64,000 nucleotides of DNA from Paraburkholderia kururiensis (GCF_034424375.1 NZ_CP139965.1:2108001-2172000); one strand, 5' to 3'; positions 18,328-27,606 are shown, counted from the first letter of the stretch. The notes: generated by a model not told the origin, from the sequence alone. Translations and numbers: made by a program.

Positions 18328-19355
18328 CTCAGTGTCAGGCGGGCAAGATTCCACATCAGTGTTTTACGAATCCCGCTCTCGAAGCTCTCCTGCGGCCGCC
18401 AACCGAGTTCGTCGATGATCTTGCCCGCGTCGATCGCGTAGCGCCAGTCGTGTCCGGGCCGGTCGGTCACGAACTGGATAAGCCCTGCATGCGGCGCGCT
18501 ATCGGGCCGGTTCTCGTCCATCAGCGCGCAGATCAGCCGCACGATATCGATGTTCCGCCATTCGTTGCAGCCGCCGACGTTGTAGGTCTCGCCGGGGGCG
18601 CCGCGGCGCACGACCGTGTCGATGGCGCGGCAATGATCGTCGACGAACAGCCAGTCGCGGATGTTCGAGCCGTCGCCGTACACCGGGATGCGCGTGCCTT
18701 CCATACAACTGCGGATGACCGTGGGGACGAATTTTTCGTCGTGCTGCAACGGGCCATAGTTGTTCGAGCAGTTGGTCGTCGTGACGGGCAATCCATACGT
18801 GTGCCAGTAGGCGCGCACCAGATGGTCGGAGCCGGCCTTGCTGGCCGAATACGGCGAATTGGGCGCGTAGCGCGTCGTTTCGGAGAACGGCGGATCGTCG
18901 GGCCCGAGCGAGCCGTACACCTCGTCGGTGCCGATGTGATGGAAGCGTCGTTGGGCGCGCGCCGTGGTGGCGTCAAGGCGCTGCTCGCCGAACCAGTACT
19001 GCCGCGCGGCTTCGAGCAGCGTTGCGGTGCCCACGACGTTGGTGCGGACGAACTCGCCGGGACCAACGATGGAGCGGTCCACGTGGCTTTCGGCCGCGAA
19101 ATGGACGACGGTGTCGATGGCGTGCTCGCGCAATAACGCGTCGACCAGTTGCCGGTCGCAGATGTCGCCGACCACGAGCCGGTGCCGGTCCTCGTCCGGC
19201 AGGTCGGCAAGGTTGTCGAGCCTGCCGGCGTAGGTCAGCAGATCGAGCGTGACGATCTTCACGTGTGGATCGGTGGCCAGCAGATGGCGGACGAAATTGG
19301 CACCGATGAAGCCGGCGCCGCCGGTAACGAGCACGTGCTGCGGACGATGGTTCAT
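18324..19355 (-). CDS. rmlB: dTDP-glucose 4,6-dehydratase
   Basis: A 343-residue extended SDR, second step of dTDP-L-rhamnose synthesis. NAD loop GGAGFIGANFV, the HFAAESHVDRS motif, the DEVYGSL segment, active-site YSASKAGSDHLVRA, and NNYGPLQHDEKFVPTVI are all family hallmarks. It is last in the rmlACDB order and overlaps rmlD by ATGA. Its stop codon overlaps that of the convergent LysR gene, leaving no room for a terminator between them. The gene is also known as rfbB. Confidence 0.96.
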   Translation of the reverse strand: MNHRPQHVLVTGGAGFIGANFVRHLLATDPHVKIVTLDLLTYAGRLDNLADLPDEDRHRLVVGDICDRQLVDALLREHAIDTVVHFAAESHVDRSIVGPGEFVRTNVVGTATLLEAARQYWFGEQRLDATTARAQRRFHHIGTDEVYGSLGPDDPPFSETTRYAPNSPYSASKAGSDHLVRAYWHTYGLPVTTTNCSNNYGPLQHDEKFVPTVIRSCMEGTRIPVYGDGSNIRDWLFVDDHCRAIDTVVRRGAPGETYNVGGCNEWRNIDIVRLICALMDENRPDSAPHAGLIQFVTDRPGHDWRYAIDAGKIIDELGWRPQESFESGIRKTLMWNLARLTLS

Positions 19356-20236
19356 GAGGTTCGCTTCCAGATGTCGAGCGTTTCGCTCAAACCCGCCATC
19401 CACGGCGGGGCTTCGATGCCGAGGCGCTCGCGCAGCCGGGTGCAGTCGAGCGACGAATTGGCGGGCCGCGGCGCCGGCAGCGGATACGCCGAGCTCAGGA
19501 TGGGCTGAACGAGCGGCGTGCGCGCGAGCAGCCCGGCACGATGCGCGGCGGCGAAGATCGTTTGTGCGAACCCATGCCACGTCGTGACCGGCGTGCCGCA
19601 CAAATGGTAGGTGCCAGAGGCAAGCGGCTCGCCTGCGAGATGGCGAGAGGCGATCGACAGCAAGGCGTCGGCGATGGCGCCCGCGTAGGTCGGGCCGCCG
19701 TACTGGTCGGCGACGACGCGCACCACGTCGCGCTCGCCGCCTATGCGCAGCATGGTGCGCACGAAGTTGCCGCCGTACGCGCCGAATACCCATGCCACGC
19801 GCACGATCAGGTGCCGTTCCGGCAGATGCGCGCGCACCGCCTGTTCGCCGGCCCATTTGCTCATGCCGTAGACGCCGAGCGGTGCCACCTCGGCGGTTTC
19901 CGCATAGGCACCCGGCGCGCGGCCGTCGAACACGTAGTCGGTCGACAGATGAAACAGCGGAATCCCGGCTTCGGCACAGGCGGCGGCGAGCGTCGCCGGC
20001 CCGTCGTGGTTCGCGCGCCAGGCCGCCTCCGGTTCGGTTTCGGCGCGGTCCACGGCGGTCCAGGCCGCCGCGTTGATGACGAGACTCGCGCGATGTCCGG
20101 CCAGCGCGGCACGCACCGCATTGATATCGGCGATATCGAGCTGCGCGCGCGACAGTCCGAGCAACGCGCGCTGCCCGGCACGCCGCACGAGTTCCTGGCC
20201 CACCTGGCCGCCCGCGCCCGTCACGAGGATCGTCAC
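19352..20236 (-). CDS. rmlD: dTDP-4-dehydrorhamnose reductase
   Basis: A 294-residue SDR that makes dTDP-L-rhamnose from the keto sugar. The start is a GTG at 20236: it forms a GTGA overlap with the rmlC stop and puts TILVTGAGGQVGQEL at the N-terminus as in the family. Motifs: LINAAAWTAVDRAE-like (VINAAAWTAVDRAE), STDYVFDG, and catalytic YGMSKWAGEQAV. The C-terminal substrate region ends in DCTRLRERLGI. Also known as rfbD. Confidence 0.95.
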   Translation of the reverse strand: MTILVTGAGGQVGQELVRRAGQRALLGLSRAQLDIADINAVRAALAGHRASLVINAAAWTAVDRAETEPEAAWRANHDGPATLAAACAEAGIPLFHLSTDYVFDGRAPGAYAETAEVAPLGVYGMSKWAGEQAVRAHLPERHLIVRVAWVFGAYGGNFVRTMLRIGGERDVVRVVADQYGGPTYAGAIADALLSIASRHLAGEPLASGTYHLCGTPVTTWHGFAQTIFAAAHRAGLLARTPLVQPILSSAYPLPAPRPANSSLDCTRLRERLGIEAPPWMAGLSETLDIWKRTS

Positions 20237-20805
20237 GATGCGCTCCGGCAGCGCGGCAGCGAGTCGGGCGCGCGTTCGGCGAGGCGCGGATGCAGCCGGT
20301 CCTTGTCGGACAGTTGCGGCGCGATGTCGTCGAACACGGGCCACTCGATGCCGAGATCGGGGTCGTCCCAGCGTATGCCGGCGTCCGAGGCGGCGTCGTA
20401 GTATTGCGTGCACTTGTAGGCGAAGTCCGCAGCGTCCGAGAGCACGCAGAAGCCGTGCGCGAAGCCCGGCGGAATCCAGAGCTGCCGGTGCGATTCGTCG
20501 TCGAGGCGGGTACCGAACCATGCTCCGAAATGCGGCGAGTCGCGGCGAATGTCGACGGCCACGTCATAGACGGCGCCGCGCGCGGCGCGCACCAGCTTGC
20601 CCTGCGGATTGACGCGCTGATAGTGCAGGCCGCGCAGCACGCCGCGCCGCGAGCGCGACTGGTTGTCCTGCACGAAGGTCGCGTCGATGCCCGCTTCGCG
20701 CAGCCAGCTCTCGCGGAAGCTTTCGACGAAAAAGCCGCGCTCGTCGCCGAACACGCGCGGTTCGAAAAGCAGCACGCCCGGCAACGGCGTTTCGACGATC
20801 TTCAT
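20233..20805 (-). CDS. rmlC: dTDP-4-dehydrorhamnose 3,5-epimerase
   Basis: A 190-residue cupin-fold epimerase. The start MKIVETPLPGVLLFEPRVFGD, the FVQDNQSRSRRGVLRGLHYQ block with the catalytic His, the AVYDVAVDIRRDSP strand and the PPGFAHGF active-site motif are diagnostic. It overlaps rmlA upstream and rmlD downstream by four bases each. Also known as rfbC. Confidence 0.96.
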   Translation of the reverse strand: MKIVETPLPGVLLFEPRVFGDERGFFVESFRESWLREAGIDATFVQDNQSRSRRGVLRGLHYQRVNPQGKLVRAARGAVYDVAVDIRRDSPHFGAWFGTRLDDESHRQLWIPPGFAHGFCVLSDAADFAYKCTQYYDAASDAGIRWDDPDLGIEWPVFDDIAPQLSDKDRLHPRLAERAPDSLPRCRSAS

Positions 20806-21698
20806 GCGACCACCTCCTTGCGCAGCACCTCGAGCAGATACTGGCCGTAGCCGTTCTTCGCGAGCCGGTGGGCCTGCGCTTCGAGTTGCTCCGCGCCGAT
20901 CCAGCCGAGCCGGTACGCGATCTCTTCGGGGCAGGCGATCTGCAGTCCCTGGCGCGCCTGCATCACCTGAATGAAGTTGGCGGCGTCGAGCAGCGATTCG
21001 TGTGTGCCGGTATCGAGCCACGCATAGCCGCGACCGAGAATCTCCACATCGAGCGCGCCGCGTTCGAGGTAGGCGCGGTTCAGGTCGGTGATCTCCAGCT
21101 CGCCGCGTGCGGAAGGCCGCACGGCCTTCGCCAGATCGACGACATCGTTGTCGTAGAAATAGAGTCCCGTCACCGCGTAGTTCGATTTCGGCTGCTTCGG
21201 TTTTTCCTCGAGGTCGATCGCGCGTCCGGTTTCGTCGAACGACACCACGCCGTAGCGCTCGGGGTCGCGCACGTAGTAGCCGAACACGGTCGCGCCCGTG
21301 GTCTTCGCGGCGGCGCGTTGCAGCAGTGACGACAGTGCGGGCCCGTGATAGATGTTGTCGCCGAGCACGAGGGTCGCCGCGTCGTGCCCGATGAACGATG
21401 CGCCGATCACGAACGCCTGGGCGAGGCCGTCCGGACGCGGCTGCTCGGCATACGAGAAACGCATGCCCCACTGGGTGCCGTCGCCGAGCAGTTGCTGGAA
21501 CGCGCCGAGATCGCGCGGCGTGGAGATGATCAGGACTTCGCGGATGCCCGACAGCATGATCGTGCTGAGCGGGTAGTAGATCATCGGTTTGTCGTAGACC
21601 GGCATCAGTTGCTTCGATACCGAATGCGTCAGCGGATGCAGCCGGGTACCGGAGCCGCCCGCCAGAATGAGGCCTTTTCGGCCAGTCGCTGTGATCAT
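20802..21698 (-). CDS. rmlA: Glucose-1-phosphate thymidylyltransferase
   Basis: A 298-residue nucleotidyltransferase, first step of dTDP-rhamnose synthesis. It has the nucleotide-binding GLILAGGSGTRLHPLT, the KPMIYYPLSTIMLSG segment, LGDNIYHG and the EEKPKQPKSNYAVTGLY motif. GAGGA lies ahead of ATG 21698. The 53-base gap to the upstream DHA2 exporter gene is short and has no clear terminator, so the rml genes may be read through from the liv-exporter operon. Confidence 0.96.
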   Translation of the reverse strand: MITATGRKGLILAGGSGTRLHPLTHSVSKQLMPVYDKPMIYYPLSTIMLSGIREVLIISTPRDLGAFQQLLGDGTQWGMRFSYAEQPRPDGLAQAFVIGASFIGHDAATLVLGDNIYHGPALSSLLQRAAAKTTGATVFGYYVRDPERYGVVSFDETGRAIDLEEKPKQPKSNYAVTGLYFYDNDVVDLAKAVRPSARGELEITDLNRAYLERGALDVEILGRGYAWLDTGTHESLLDAANFIQVMQARQGLQIACPEEIAYRLGWIGAEQLEAQAHRLAKNGYGQYLLEVLRKEVVA

Positions 21699-21751
21699 GC
21701 TGTCCTCGCTGCCAGTGGAAAAAGGTTGAGCGGGCGCCGATGGTCCGGCGT

Positions 21752-23167
21752 TCAGCCGGGCTTGATGGCCCGGACCACGACCGCGAAGCCGCCCGCGTAG
21801 GCTGCCGCGATGATCGCGAAACCGGCGGCGGTGGCGCGGCCGGCATCGGCGAAGCTGTGCAGTACGACCGACGCGATGGCCACGCCGACGAGCGAGCCGA
21901 TCTGCCGGCTCGCGTTGAGCGACGCGGCGGCGAGGTTGGCATCCTCGGGGCGCGCGGCCTGCATGACGACCAGGTTCATGGCCGGGATCGCGAGGCCCGC
22001 GCCGAAGTTGGCGACGCCGATGCACAGCGCGATCGCGCCGTACGGCAACACGTCGATGGCGAGCAGTGCGGCACTGCCGAGCGTCGCGAGCGCAAGGCCG
22101 GCGAGCAGCGCGCCGCGCGAGCCGAGCCGTGCGCTGACGCGCGCGGTGGCGAGATTGCCGATGCCGAACATCGCCATCAGCGGAAACAGCTGGAAGCCGG
22201 TCGCGAGCGGACTCGATCCGCGTTGCTGCTGGAGGTAGAGGCTGATCAGAAAGATCTCGGCGAGGATGCCGAAGTTGATGGCGAGGCCGAGCAGGCTGCC
22301 GGCCACGAAGCGCCGCTCGCCGAGCAGCGCGGCCGACAGGATGCGGTAGCGGGCGAACCGCTCGCGCAGCACGAAGGCAGCGGTGGCCGCGATCGTCGCC
22401 ATTGCGCTGGCGACGATGGCGGGCGAGGTCCAGCCGAGGCTCGGCCCCTGGATCAGCGTCAGGCTCAGCGCGGCGAGCGCCGTCGCGGCGAACAGATGGC
22501 CCGCGCCGTTGAGCGGCCCGGCATGGCGCGGCGAACGTGCAACGTGGCGCCGGGTCAGCCATAAGCCCACGACCCCGACCGGCAGGTTGACCCAGAAGAT
22601 GCCGCGCCAGCCGATCGCATCCACCAGCACGCCGCCGACACACGGCCCAAGCGCCATCGCGGCGGACACGAGCGAGCCCCAGAGGCCGATCATGCGGGTG
22701 CGCAGCGGGCCCGGCGGAAACGCGAGCGTCAAGAGGCTCAACGAACTCGGCATGAAGAGCGCGGCACCCACGCCTTGCGCGAGGCGCGCGGCGATCAGCA
22801 TCGCGGGTGTCGCCGCGAGCGCGCACAGCGCCGACGCCGCGACGAACAGCGCGAGCCCGAGCAGATAGATCGTCTTCGAGCCGTAACGGTTTGCCAGCGC
22901 GCCGCCCAACAGCAGCAGCGCGGCGAAGCTGAGCGTGTATGCGTCGACGACCCAGACGAGCGTCGTCAGCGATATCGCGAGGCTGTTCTGCATCGCCTTC
23001 AGTGCGACGTTCACGATGGTCACGTCGAGCATCGCCATCACGAAGCCGCACGCGACGGCCGCCATGACTGTCGCGGGGCGCGCCTGCGGTGCGGCGGCCG
23101 CCGTGCCCGTGCCGCTGGTGCCGCCCGTGCCGCTGGTGCCGCCCGTGCCGGAGGTGGCCGGGTTCAT
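21752..23167 (-). CDS. DHA2-family MFS exporter, 14 transmembrane helices
   Basis: A 471-residue drug:H+ antiporter-type protein. The first helix (VMAAVACGFVMAMLDVTIVNVAL) has the DHA2 motif, the loop LANRYGSKTIYLLG is motif A, and RLAQGVGAALFMPS is typical motif B. The N-terminal tail is unusual: a Gly/Ser/Thr repeat (TSGTGGTSGTGGTSGTG) encoded by an 18-bp tandem repeat. Its ATG overlaps the livF stop (ATGA), so it is translationally coupled to an amino-acid importer, an odd pairing of uptake and export. Substrate is unknown. Confidence 0.86.
   Translation of the reverse strand: MNPATSGTGGTSGTGGTSGTGTAAAAPQARPATVMAAVACGFVMAMLDVTIVNVALKAMQNSLAISLTTLVWVVDAYTLSFAALLLLGGALANRYGSKTIYLLGLALFVAASALCALAATPAMLIAARLAQGVGAALFMPSSLSLLTLAFPPGPLRTRMIGLWGSLVSAAMALGPCVGGVLVDAIGWRGIFWVNLPVGVVGLWLTRRHVARSPRHAGPLNGAGHLFAATALAALSLTLIQGPSLGWTSPAIVASAMATIAATAAFVLRERFARYRILSAALLGERRFVAGSLLGLAINFGILAEIFLISLYLQQQRGSSPLATGFQLFPLMAMFGIGNLATARVSARLGSRGALLAGLALATLGSAALLAIDVLPYGAIALCIGVANFGAGLAIPAMNLVVMQAARPEDANLAAASLNASRQIGSLVGVAIASVVLHSFADAGRATAAGFAIIAAAYAGGFAVVVRAIKPG
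23109..23150. repeat. 18-bp tandem repeat in the N-terminal coding region of the DHA2 exporter
   Basis: Two perfect copies of GTGCCGCTGGTGCCGCCC (23109-23126 and 23127-23144) are followed by a partial third. The unit length is a multiple of three, so copy-number change would lengthen or shorten the Gly/Ser/Thr tail without shifting the frame. Confidence 0.8.
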
Positions 23168-23883
23168 GCGGCTCTCCCGCCAAGGTAGAGCCGCCGCATG
23201 TCGTCGCTTTCGAGCAGTTCGGCGGCGGGACCTTCGAGCGCCACGCGGCCCATCGTCAGCACGATGCCGCGATCGGCAATGCGCAGCGCCTCGATCGCGT
23301 TCTGCTCCACCATCAGCACGGCGATGTGTTCGGTGTCGCGCATGCGGACAATCGCGTCGAACACTTCGTCCACCATCTTTGGCGACAGGCCGGCCGACGG
23401 TTCGTCGAGCAGCAGCATGGCGGGCCGCGGCACGAGCGCCCGTGCGAGCGACACGATCTGCCGCTCGCCGCCCGAGAGCGCCGCGGCCGGCGCACGGTAG
23501 CGACGCCGCAGCACCGGGTATTGCTCGCACAGCTCCTCGATGCGTGCCTCGCGCGGAAACGACGACATGCCCTGGCCGCCGAGCATCAGGTTCTCGCGCA
23601 CGGTCAGGGCGCCGAATACGTTGTCGGTCTGCGGTACGTAGCCGATGCCGTGGTGGCGCACCTTGCGATGCACGGGCTCGCGCGCGAGGTCGCGGCCCTG
23701 CATCGTCACCGTGCCCGAGCGCGGCAGCACGAATCCGGCGATGGCCTTGAGCAGCGTGGACTTGCCGCAGCCGTTCGGACCGAGGATCGACACGATCTCC
23801 ACGGCGCCCACGCGCAGCGACACGCCATGCAGGATGTCGATGCCCTTGGTGTAGCCGGCAACGAGTTGGTCGACTTCGATCAT
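23164..23883 (-). CDS. livF: Branched-chain/polar amino-acid ABC transporter ATPase LivF
   Basis: A 239-residue ATPase. Walker A LGPNGCGKSTLL, Q-loop YVPQTDNVFGALTV, signature LSGGERQIVSLARAL, Walker B MLLLDEPSAGL and the LivF-style EQNAIEALRIADR tail are present. It overlaps livG upstream and the DHA2 gene downstream by four bases each. It pairs with LivG to power the LivHM channel. Confidence 0.93.
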   Translation of the reverse strand: MIEVDQLVAGYTKGIDILHGVSLRVGAVEIVSILGPNGCGKSTLLKAIAGFVLPRSGTVTMQGRDLAREPVHRKVRHHGIGYVPQTDNVFGALTVRENLMLGGQGMSSFPREARIEELCEQYPVLRRRYRAPAAALSGGERQIVSLARALVPRPAMLLLDEPSAGLSPKMVDEVFDAIVRMRDTEHIAVLMVEQNAIEALRIADRGIVLTMGRVALEGPAAELLESDDMRRLYLGGRAA

Positions 23884-24665
23884 GACGCCTCCAGCGGCCG
23901 GCGGCCGCCGCGCGCGCGGCCGAGATACGCATCGAGCACGCGCCGGTTGCGCTCCAGTTCGACCGGCTTGCAGTTGGCGATGGCCGCGCCGCGATCGAGC
24001 ACGATGCAGCGGTCGCACAGCTCGCGGATGAAATGCATGTCGTGTTCGATCACGACGAGCGTTACGCCGAGCGCGTGGATGCGCCGCAGTTCCGCAACCA
24101 GTTCGCCGCGCAGATTCGGATGAACGCCGGCCGTCGGTTCGTCGAGCAGCAGCAGCTTCGGCGCGGTCATCATGGCGCAGGCAATGCCGAGCAGCTTCTT
24201 CTGGCCGCCGGAGATCGACGCCGCGGGCAGATGTGCCACGGCCGAGAGCTTGAGTTCGTCGAGCAGCGCGGTGGCCCGGGCGCGCGTTTCGCGTTCGAGT
24301 TCGCGCAGCGAGGGGCCGCGCAGCAGCGCCGCCGCGAGTCCGTGACGCACCGACGAGGCGGCCATCGTCAGTTCGAGTACCGACATCCGGGCTGGCATGG
24401 ACGGAAGCTGGAAGGTACGGCGAATGCCGAGTTGCGCGATGCGCTGCGGCGCGAAGCGGTCGATGCGGCGGCCGTCGAAGCGGATCTCGCCGCTTGCGAG
24501 CGGCGCGAAACCGGTCACGGCATTCAGCACCGTGCTCTTGCCGGAGCCGTTCGGGCCCAGCAGGCCCACAATCTCGCCGCTGCCGACCGAGAGCGTGAGT
24601 CCCGACAGCACGGTGTTGCCGCCATAGCGGATGGCGATGCCATCCAGCTCGAGAAGGGCGCTCAT
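23880..24665 (-). CDS. livG: Branched-chain/polar amino-acid ABC transporter ATPase LivG
   Basis: A 261-residue ATPase from ATG 24665, which overlaps the livM stop (ATGA). Walker A LGPNGSGKSTVLNAVTGF, the LivG-type IRRTFQLPSMPARMSVLE segment, signature ISGGQKKLLGIACAMM, Walker B LLLLDEPTAGVHP and EHDMHFIRELCDR are visible. The Gln-Leu after the RRTF motif differs from the common FQN. Confidence 0.92.
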   Translation of the reverse strand: MSALLELDGIAIRYGGNTVLSGLTLSVGSGEIVGLLGPNGSGKSTVLNAVTGFAPLASGEIRFDGRRIDRFAPQRIAQLGIRRTFQLPSMPARMSVLELTMAASSVRHGLAAALLRGPSLRELERETRARATALLDELKLSAVAHLPAASISGGQKKLLGIACAMMTAPKLLLLDEPTAGVHPNLRGELVAELRRIHALGVTLVVIEHDMHFIRELCDRCIVLDRGAAIANCKPVELERNRRVLDAYLGRARGGRRPLEAS

Positions 24666-25549
24666 AGGTGAGTCTCCAGACGTTCGGGCAGCAGACCGCG
24701 CGGCCGCCACATCAGGCAGGCGAGCAGCATGAGCCCGACGAGGCCGAGCCGGACCGCGCCCGCGAGGTCGCTGCCGACACCGAACCAGTCCTTCAGGAAA
24801 GGCGCGAAGGAATACACGGCCTGAACCAGCACCGCGCCCACGAGCACGCCCGCATGGCTGCCGAGGCCGCCGACCATCACGATCGTCCAGAGCGCGAAGG
24901 TTTCGGACGACAGCATCGTGTCCGGCCCGACGTAGCTGATGTACCAGGTGAGCAGCGCCCCCGCCAGCGCGGCGGGCAGCGCGGCCGCGACGCTGGCGCG
25001 CGTCTTCAGCGAAAGCGGGTCGTAGCCGAAGCAGACGGCGAGCGCCGGTTCTTCTCGCATGACCTTCAGTGCACGGCCGAAGCGGCTGCGCACGATGCGG
25101 CGATAGGCGGCGTACACGAGCGCAAGGCAGCCGGCGGCGACGCCGAGGAAGGCAAGGTCGGACCACGGCGCGGCGAGACCGCCGAACAGCGGCGGGATGC
25201 CGCCGATGCCCTGGGCGCCGCCCGTCAGCCACGTTTCGTTGAGCGCTACGGTGCGCAGGATCTCCGCAATCGCGAGCGTCGCGATGCCCCAGTAGTCCGA
25301 CGACAGCTGGCGGCCGAGCCGCGCAATCGCGACGGCCAGCGCGCCCGCCGCTGCGAGCGCGAGGGCGAGTGCGGCGGGCAGCGTCCAGCCGAGCTGCGAG
25401 GCGATGCCGGCGGCGTACGCCCCGAGCCCGGCGAACGCGACGAAGCCGAAGTTGACCATGCCCGCGTAGCCCGCCTGCAGGTTGAGTCCGAGCGCCATCA
25501 TCGCGGAGAGGCAGGCCGAGGTCAGCAGATGGACAAGGAAGCTAGACAC
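24662..25549 (-). CDS. livM: Amino-acid ABC transporter permease LivM
   Basis: A 295-residue permease starting at GTG 25549, overlapping livH by 8 bases. The LivM signature MALGLNLQAGYAGMVNFGFVAFAGLGAY (around residues 18-45) and the coupling region RSRFGRALKVMREEPALAVCFGYD are clear. About eight to ten helices are predicted. Forms the channel with LivH. Confidence 0.92.
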   Translation of the reverse strand: MSSFLVHLLTSACLSAMMALGLNLQAGYAGMVNFGFVAFAGLGAYAAGIASQLGWTLPAALALALAAAGALAVAIARLGRQLSSDYWGIATLAIAEILRTVALNETWLTGGAQGIGGIPPLFGGLAAPWSDLAFLGVAAGCLALVYAAYRRIVRSRFGRALKVMREEPALAVCFGYDPLSLKTRASVAAALPAALAGALLTWYISYVGPDTMLSSETFALWTIVMVGGLGSHAGVLVGAVLVQAVYSFAPFLKDWFGVGSDLAGAVRLGLVGLMLLACLMWRPRGLLPERLETHL

Positions 25550-26435
25550 GCCGCACCTCCCGGTCGAAGATGCCGTACGGCCGGAACATGAGCGCGACGA
25601 GCAGGATCAGGAACGACACGGCGCTCACGTAGGCCACCGGGAAGGCCAGCTGCGGATAGCCCGTCAGCGCGCCGAAATCGACGTTGAGCATCAGCGTTTC
25701 GGCGAGCGCGATGAGCAGCGCGCCCGCCGCGGCGCCGAGCGGATTGCCGAGGCCGCCGAGGATCGCGGCCGAAAACACCGGAATGAGCAGCCCGTTGCCG
25801 AGGTTCACGTGCACGCTCTCGGTGAGGCCGAGCATCGTGCCGCCGAGCGCGGCGAGGACACCGCTCGCGAAGGTGATGACGTTGGTGACGCGCTGGGCGT
25901 CGATGCCGGTTGCGAGCGCGAGCGGACCATTCGATGCGAGGGCGCGCATCGAGCGCCCCAGATCGGTCCGGTACAACAGCGCAGAGAACAGCAGCAGCGT
26001 GAGGGTGCCGCACGCGATCGAGTCCAGTTGTGCCCGCGACACGGCGATGCCGCCGATCAAGAGGGGCGGCGTCAGGTCCTGCGCGTACTGGAGCGGTCGC
26101 GAACCTGCCGTACCCAGCACGAGCGCGATGGCGATCAACGACACCGCGAGCGAGCCGATCATCGCGGTGGCACTGCCCGAACGCAGCAGCCGGGCGAATA
26201 CGAAAACATTGAGCAGGACCGCGAGGCAGCCCACCAGCGTGCACGACACGGCGGCGGCGAGTACGAGCGGCAGCCCGGCGCGTTCGAAGCCGAGCGACGC
26301 GAAAGCGCCCAGCATCGCGTACTGCACGTGCGCGATGTTGGGAAAGCGGATCAGCGAATAGAGCGTGGACAGTCCGATCGAGACGAGCAGCAGGTCGGAG
26401 GTGCGGATCAGGACGTCGAGCAGGAATGACAGCAT
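25542..26435 (-). CDS. livH: Amino-acid ABC transporter permease LivH
   Basis: A 297-residue permease. LivH hallmarks are the early SIGLSTLYSLIRFPNIAHVQ segment (normally ...GxxNxAxG) and the coupling loop RTDLGRSMRALASNGPLALATGID; the IPVFSAAILGGLGNPLGA segment is also typical. It starts 31 bases after the binding-protein stop. Confidence 0.91.
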   Translation of the reverse strand: MLSFLLDVLIRTSDLLLVSIGLSTLYSLIRFPNIAHVQYAMLGAFASLGFERAGLPLVLAAAVSCTLVGCLAVLLNVFVFARLLRSGSATAMIGSLAVSLIAIALVLGTAGSRPLQYAQDLTPPLLIGGIAVSRAQLDSIACGTLTLLLFSALLYRTDLGRSMRALASNGPLALATGIDAQRVTNVITFASGVLAALGGTMLGLTESVHVNLGNGLLIPVFSAAILGGLGNPLGAAAGALLIALAETLMLNVDFGALTGYPQLAFPVAYVSAVSFLILLVALMFRPYGIFDREVRRV

Positions 26436-26466
26436 GGCATTCTCCGTGAACGGCGGACGATGACGC

Positions 26467-27561
26467 TCACTGCGCGACGACGGCCTGCCTGAAGACCACC
26501 TTCTCGTACGGCTGGACCGCGCGCTGGCCGTCGCTGTCGAACGCGATGTCGCCGGTCACGCCGTCGTAGCCCTTGCCGAGCGCGTCCATTGCCGCGCGGA
26601 TCTTCGCGGGGTCCGTCGAATGCGCGCTGTTGATGGCCGCGGCGGCGAGCATCGTGGCGTCGTAGGCATAGCTGCCGAACGCCGAACGCGGCGCCTCCTT
26701 GTAGGCGGCCTGATAGGCGTCGGCGTACGACTTTGCGTTCGCGCCGCCCGCCGCGACTTCCAGGCCGATCTGTCCTTGTGCGATCTGCGGCGTCGTATCG
26801 CTCGTGCACATGGTCAGATAGATGCCGTACCACGGCGCTTTGTTGAGCTGCATCTCGTAGGCCTGGCGATTCAGCGTTGCGGCTTCCTGACCGTACGCGC
26901 TGTACACGTAGGCGTCGGGTTTCGCGCGTGCCGCCTGTTCGAGTTCGCGGCGATAGGTGGACTGCCCCTCGGTATAGAGCACGAGCGACACGACGGTGCC
27001 GCCGAGTGCCTCGAAGCGTTTCTTGAACTCGCTGGCAAGACCCTGCCCGTAGCCGTTGTTCGGCGCGATGAACGCGACGTGGCGCAACTTGCGCGCGTAG
27101 ACGTCCTGTGCGGCGAAGCGCGCCGAGAGGTCGTCGAGTCCGATCACGCTGAACGAGCCCGCACCGATCTTGCGGATCTGCTGGCTCGACGAGCCGATGT
27201 TGACGTGTACCTCGCCCTGTCTGACGAGGAACTGGCCGATCGGAATCGTCACCGACGACGAGAACTCGCCCAGCACGACGGGCACATGATCGACGGTGGC
27301 GAGCTTGCGCGTCGCGTCGAGTGCGGTGTTGGCCGTGCCGCCCGAGTCCTCGACCTTGACCTGCAGTTTCTGGCCCAGCACGCCGCCCTGTGCATTGATC
27401 TTCGCGACAGCGAGTTCGATGCCGCGCCGCTGATCCTCACCGATCGAGGCGCTCGATCCCGTCAACGGCAACACGGCCCCAAGGCTGACCTGCGCCCATG
27501 CGTTCGACGCGCACAGACACCACACGGCAGCGACTCCGGCACTCCAGCGATACAGCTTCAT
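26467..27561 (-). CDS. livK: Periplasmic amino-acid-type binding protein LivK-like
   Basis: A 364-residue binding protein from ATG 27561, with AGGAGA upstream; the longer frame from 27603 is not needed. The signal peptide ends near SNAWA before QVSLGAVLPLTGSSASIG, the classic Peripla_BP_6 start. GIELAVAKINAQGGVLG and the later FDSDGQRAVQPY segments fit. The liv name denotes the family; neighbouring dadA, ridA and racemase-family genes suggest a D- or modified amino acid as ligand (inference). It is the first gene of the leftward operon, divergent from ridA. Confidence 0.88.
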   Translation of the reverse strand: MKLYRWSAGVAAVWCLCASNAWAQVSLGAVLPLTGSSASIGEDQRRGIELAVAKINAQGGVLGQKLQVKVEDSGGTANTALDATRKLATVDHVPVVLGEFSSSVTIPIGQFLVRQGEVHVNIGSSSQQIRKIGAGSFSVIGLDDLSARFAAQDVYARKLRHVAFIAPNNGYGQGLASEFKKRFEALGGTVVSLVLYTEGQSTYRRELEQAARAKPDAYVYSAYGQEAATLNRQAYEMQLNKAPWYGIYLTMCTSDTTPQIAQGQIGLEVAAGGANAKSYADAYQAAYKEAPRSAFGSYAYDATMLAAAAINSAHSTDPAKIRAAMDALGKGYDGVTGDIAFDSDGQRAVQPYEKVVFRQAVVAQ

Positions 27562-27606
27562 TGTGTTTCTCCTGATGGGTGATTGGACCGTTTGGATATA
27601 CAAAAG

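Noticed and set aside
20233..21942. Very long upstream extension of the rmlC frame
   Set aside because: It runs antisense-like through rmlA in another frame; the ATG at 20805 gives the exact family length and a four-base overlap.
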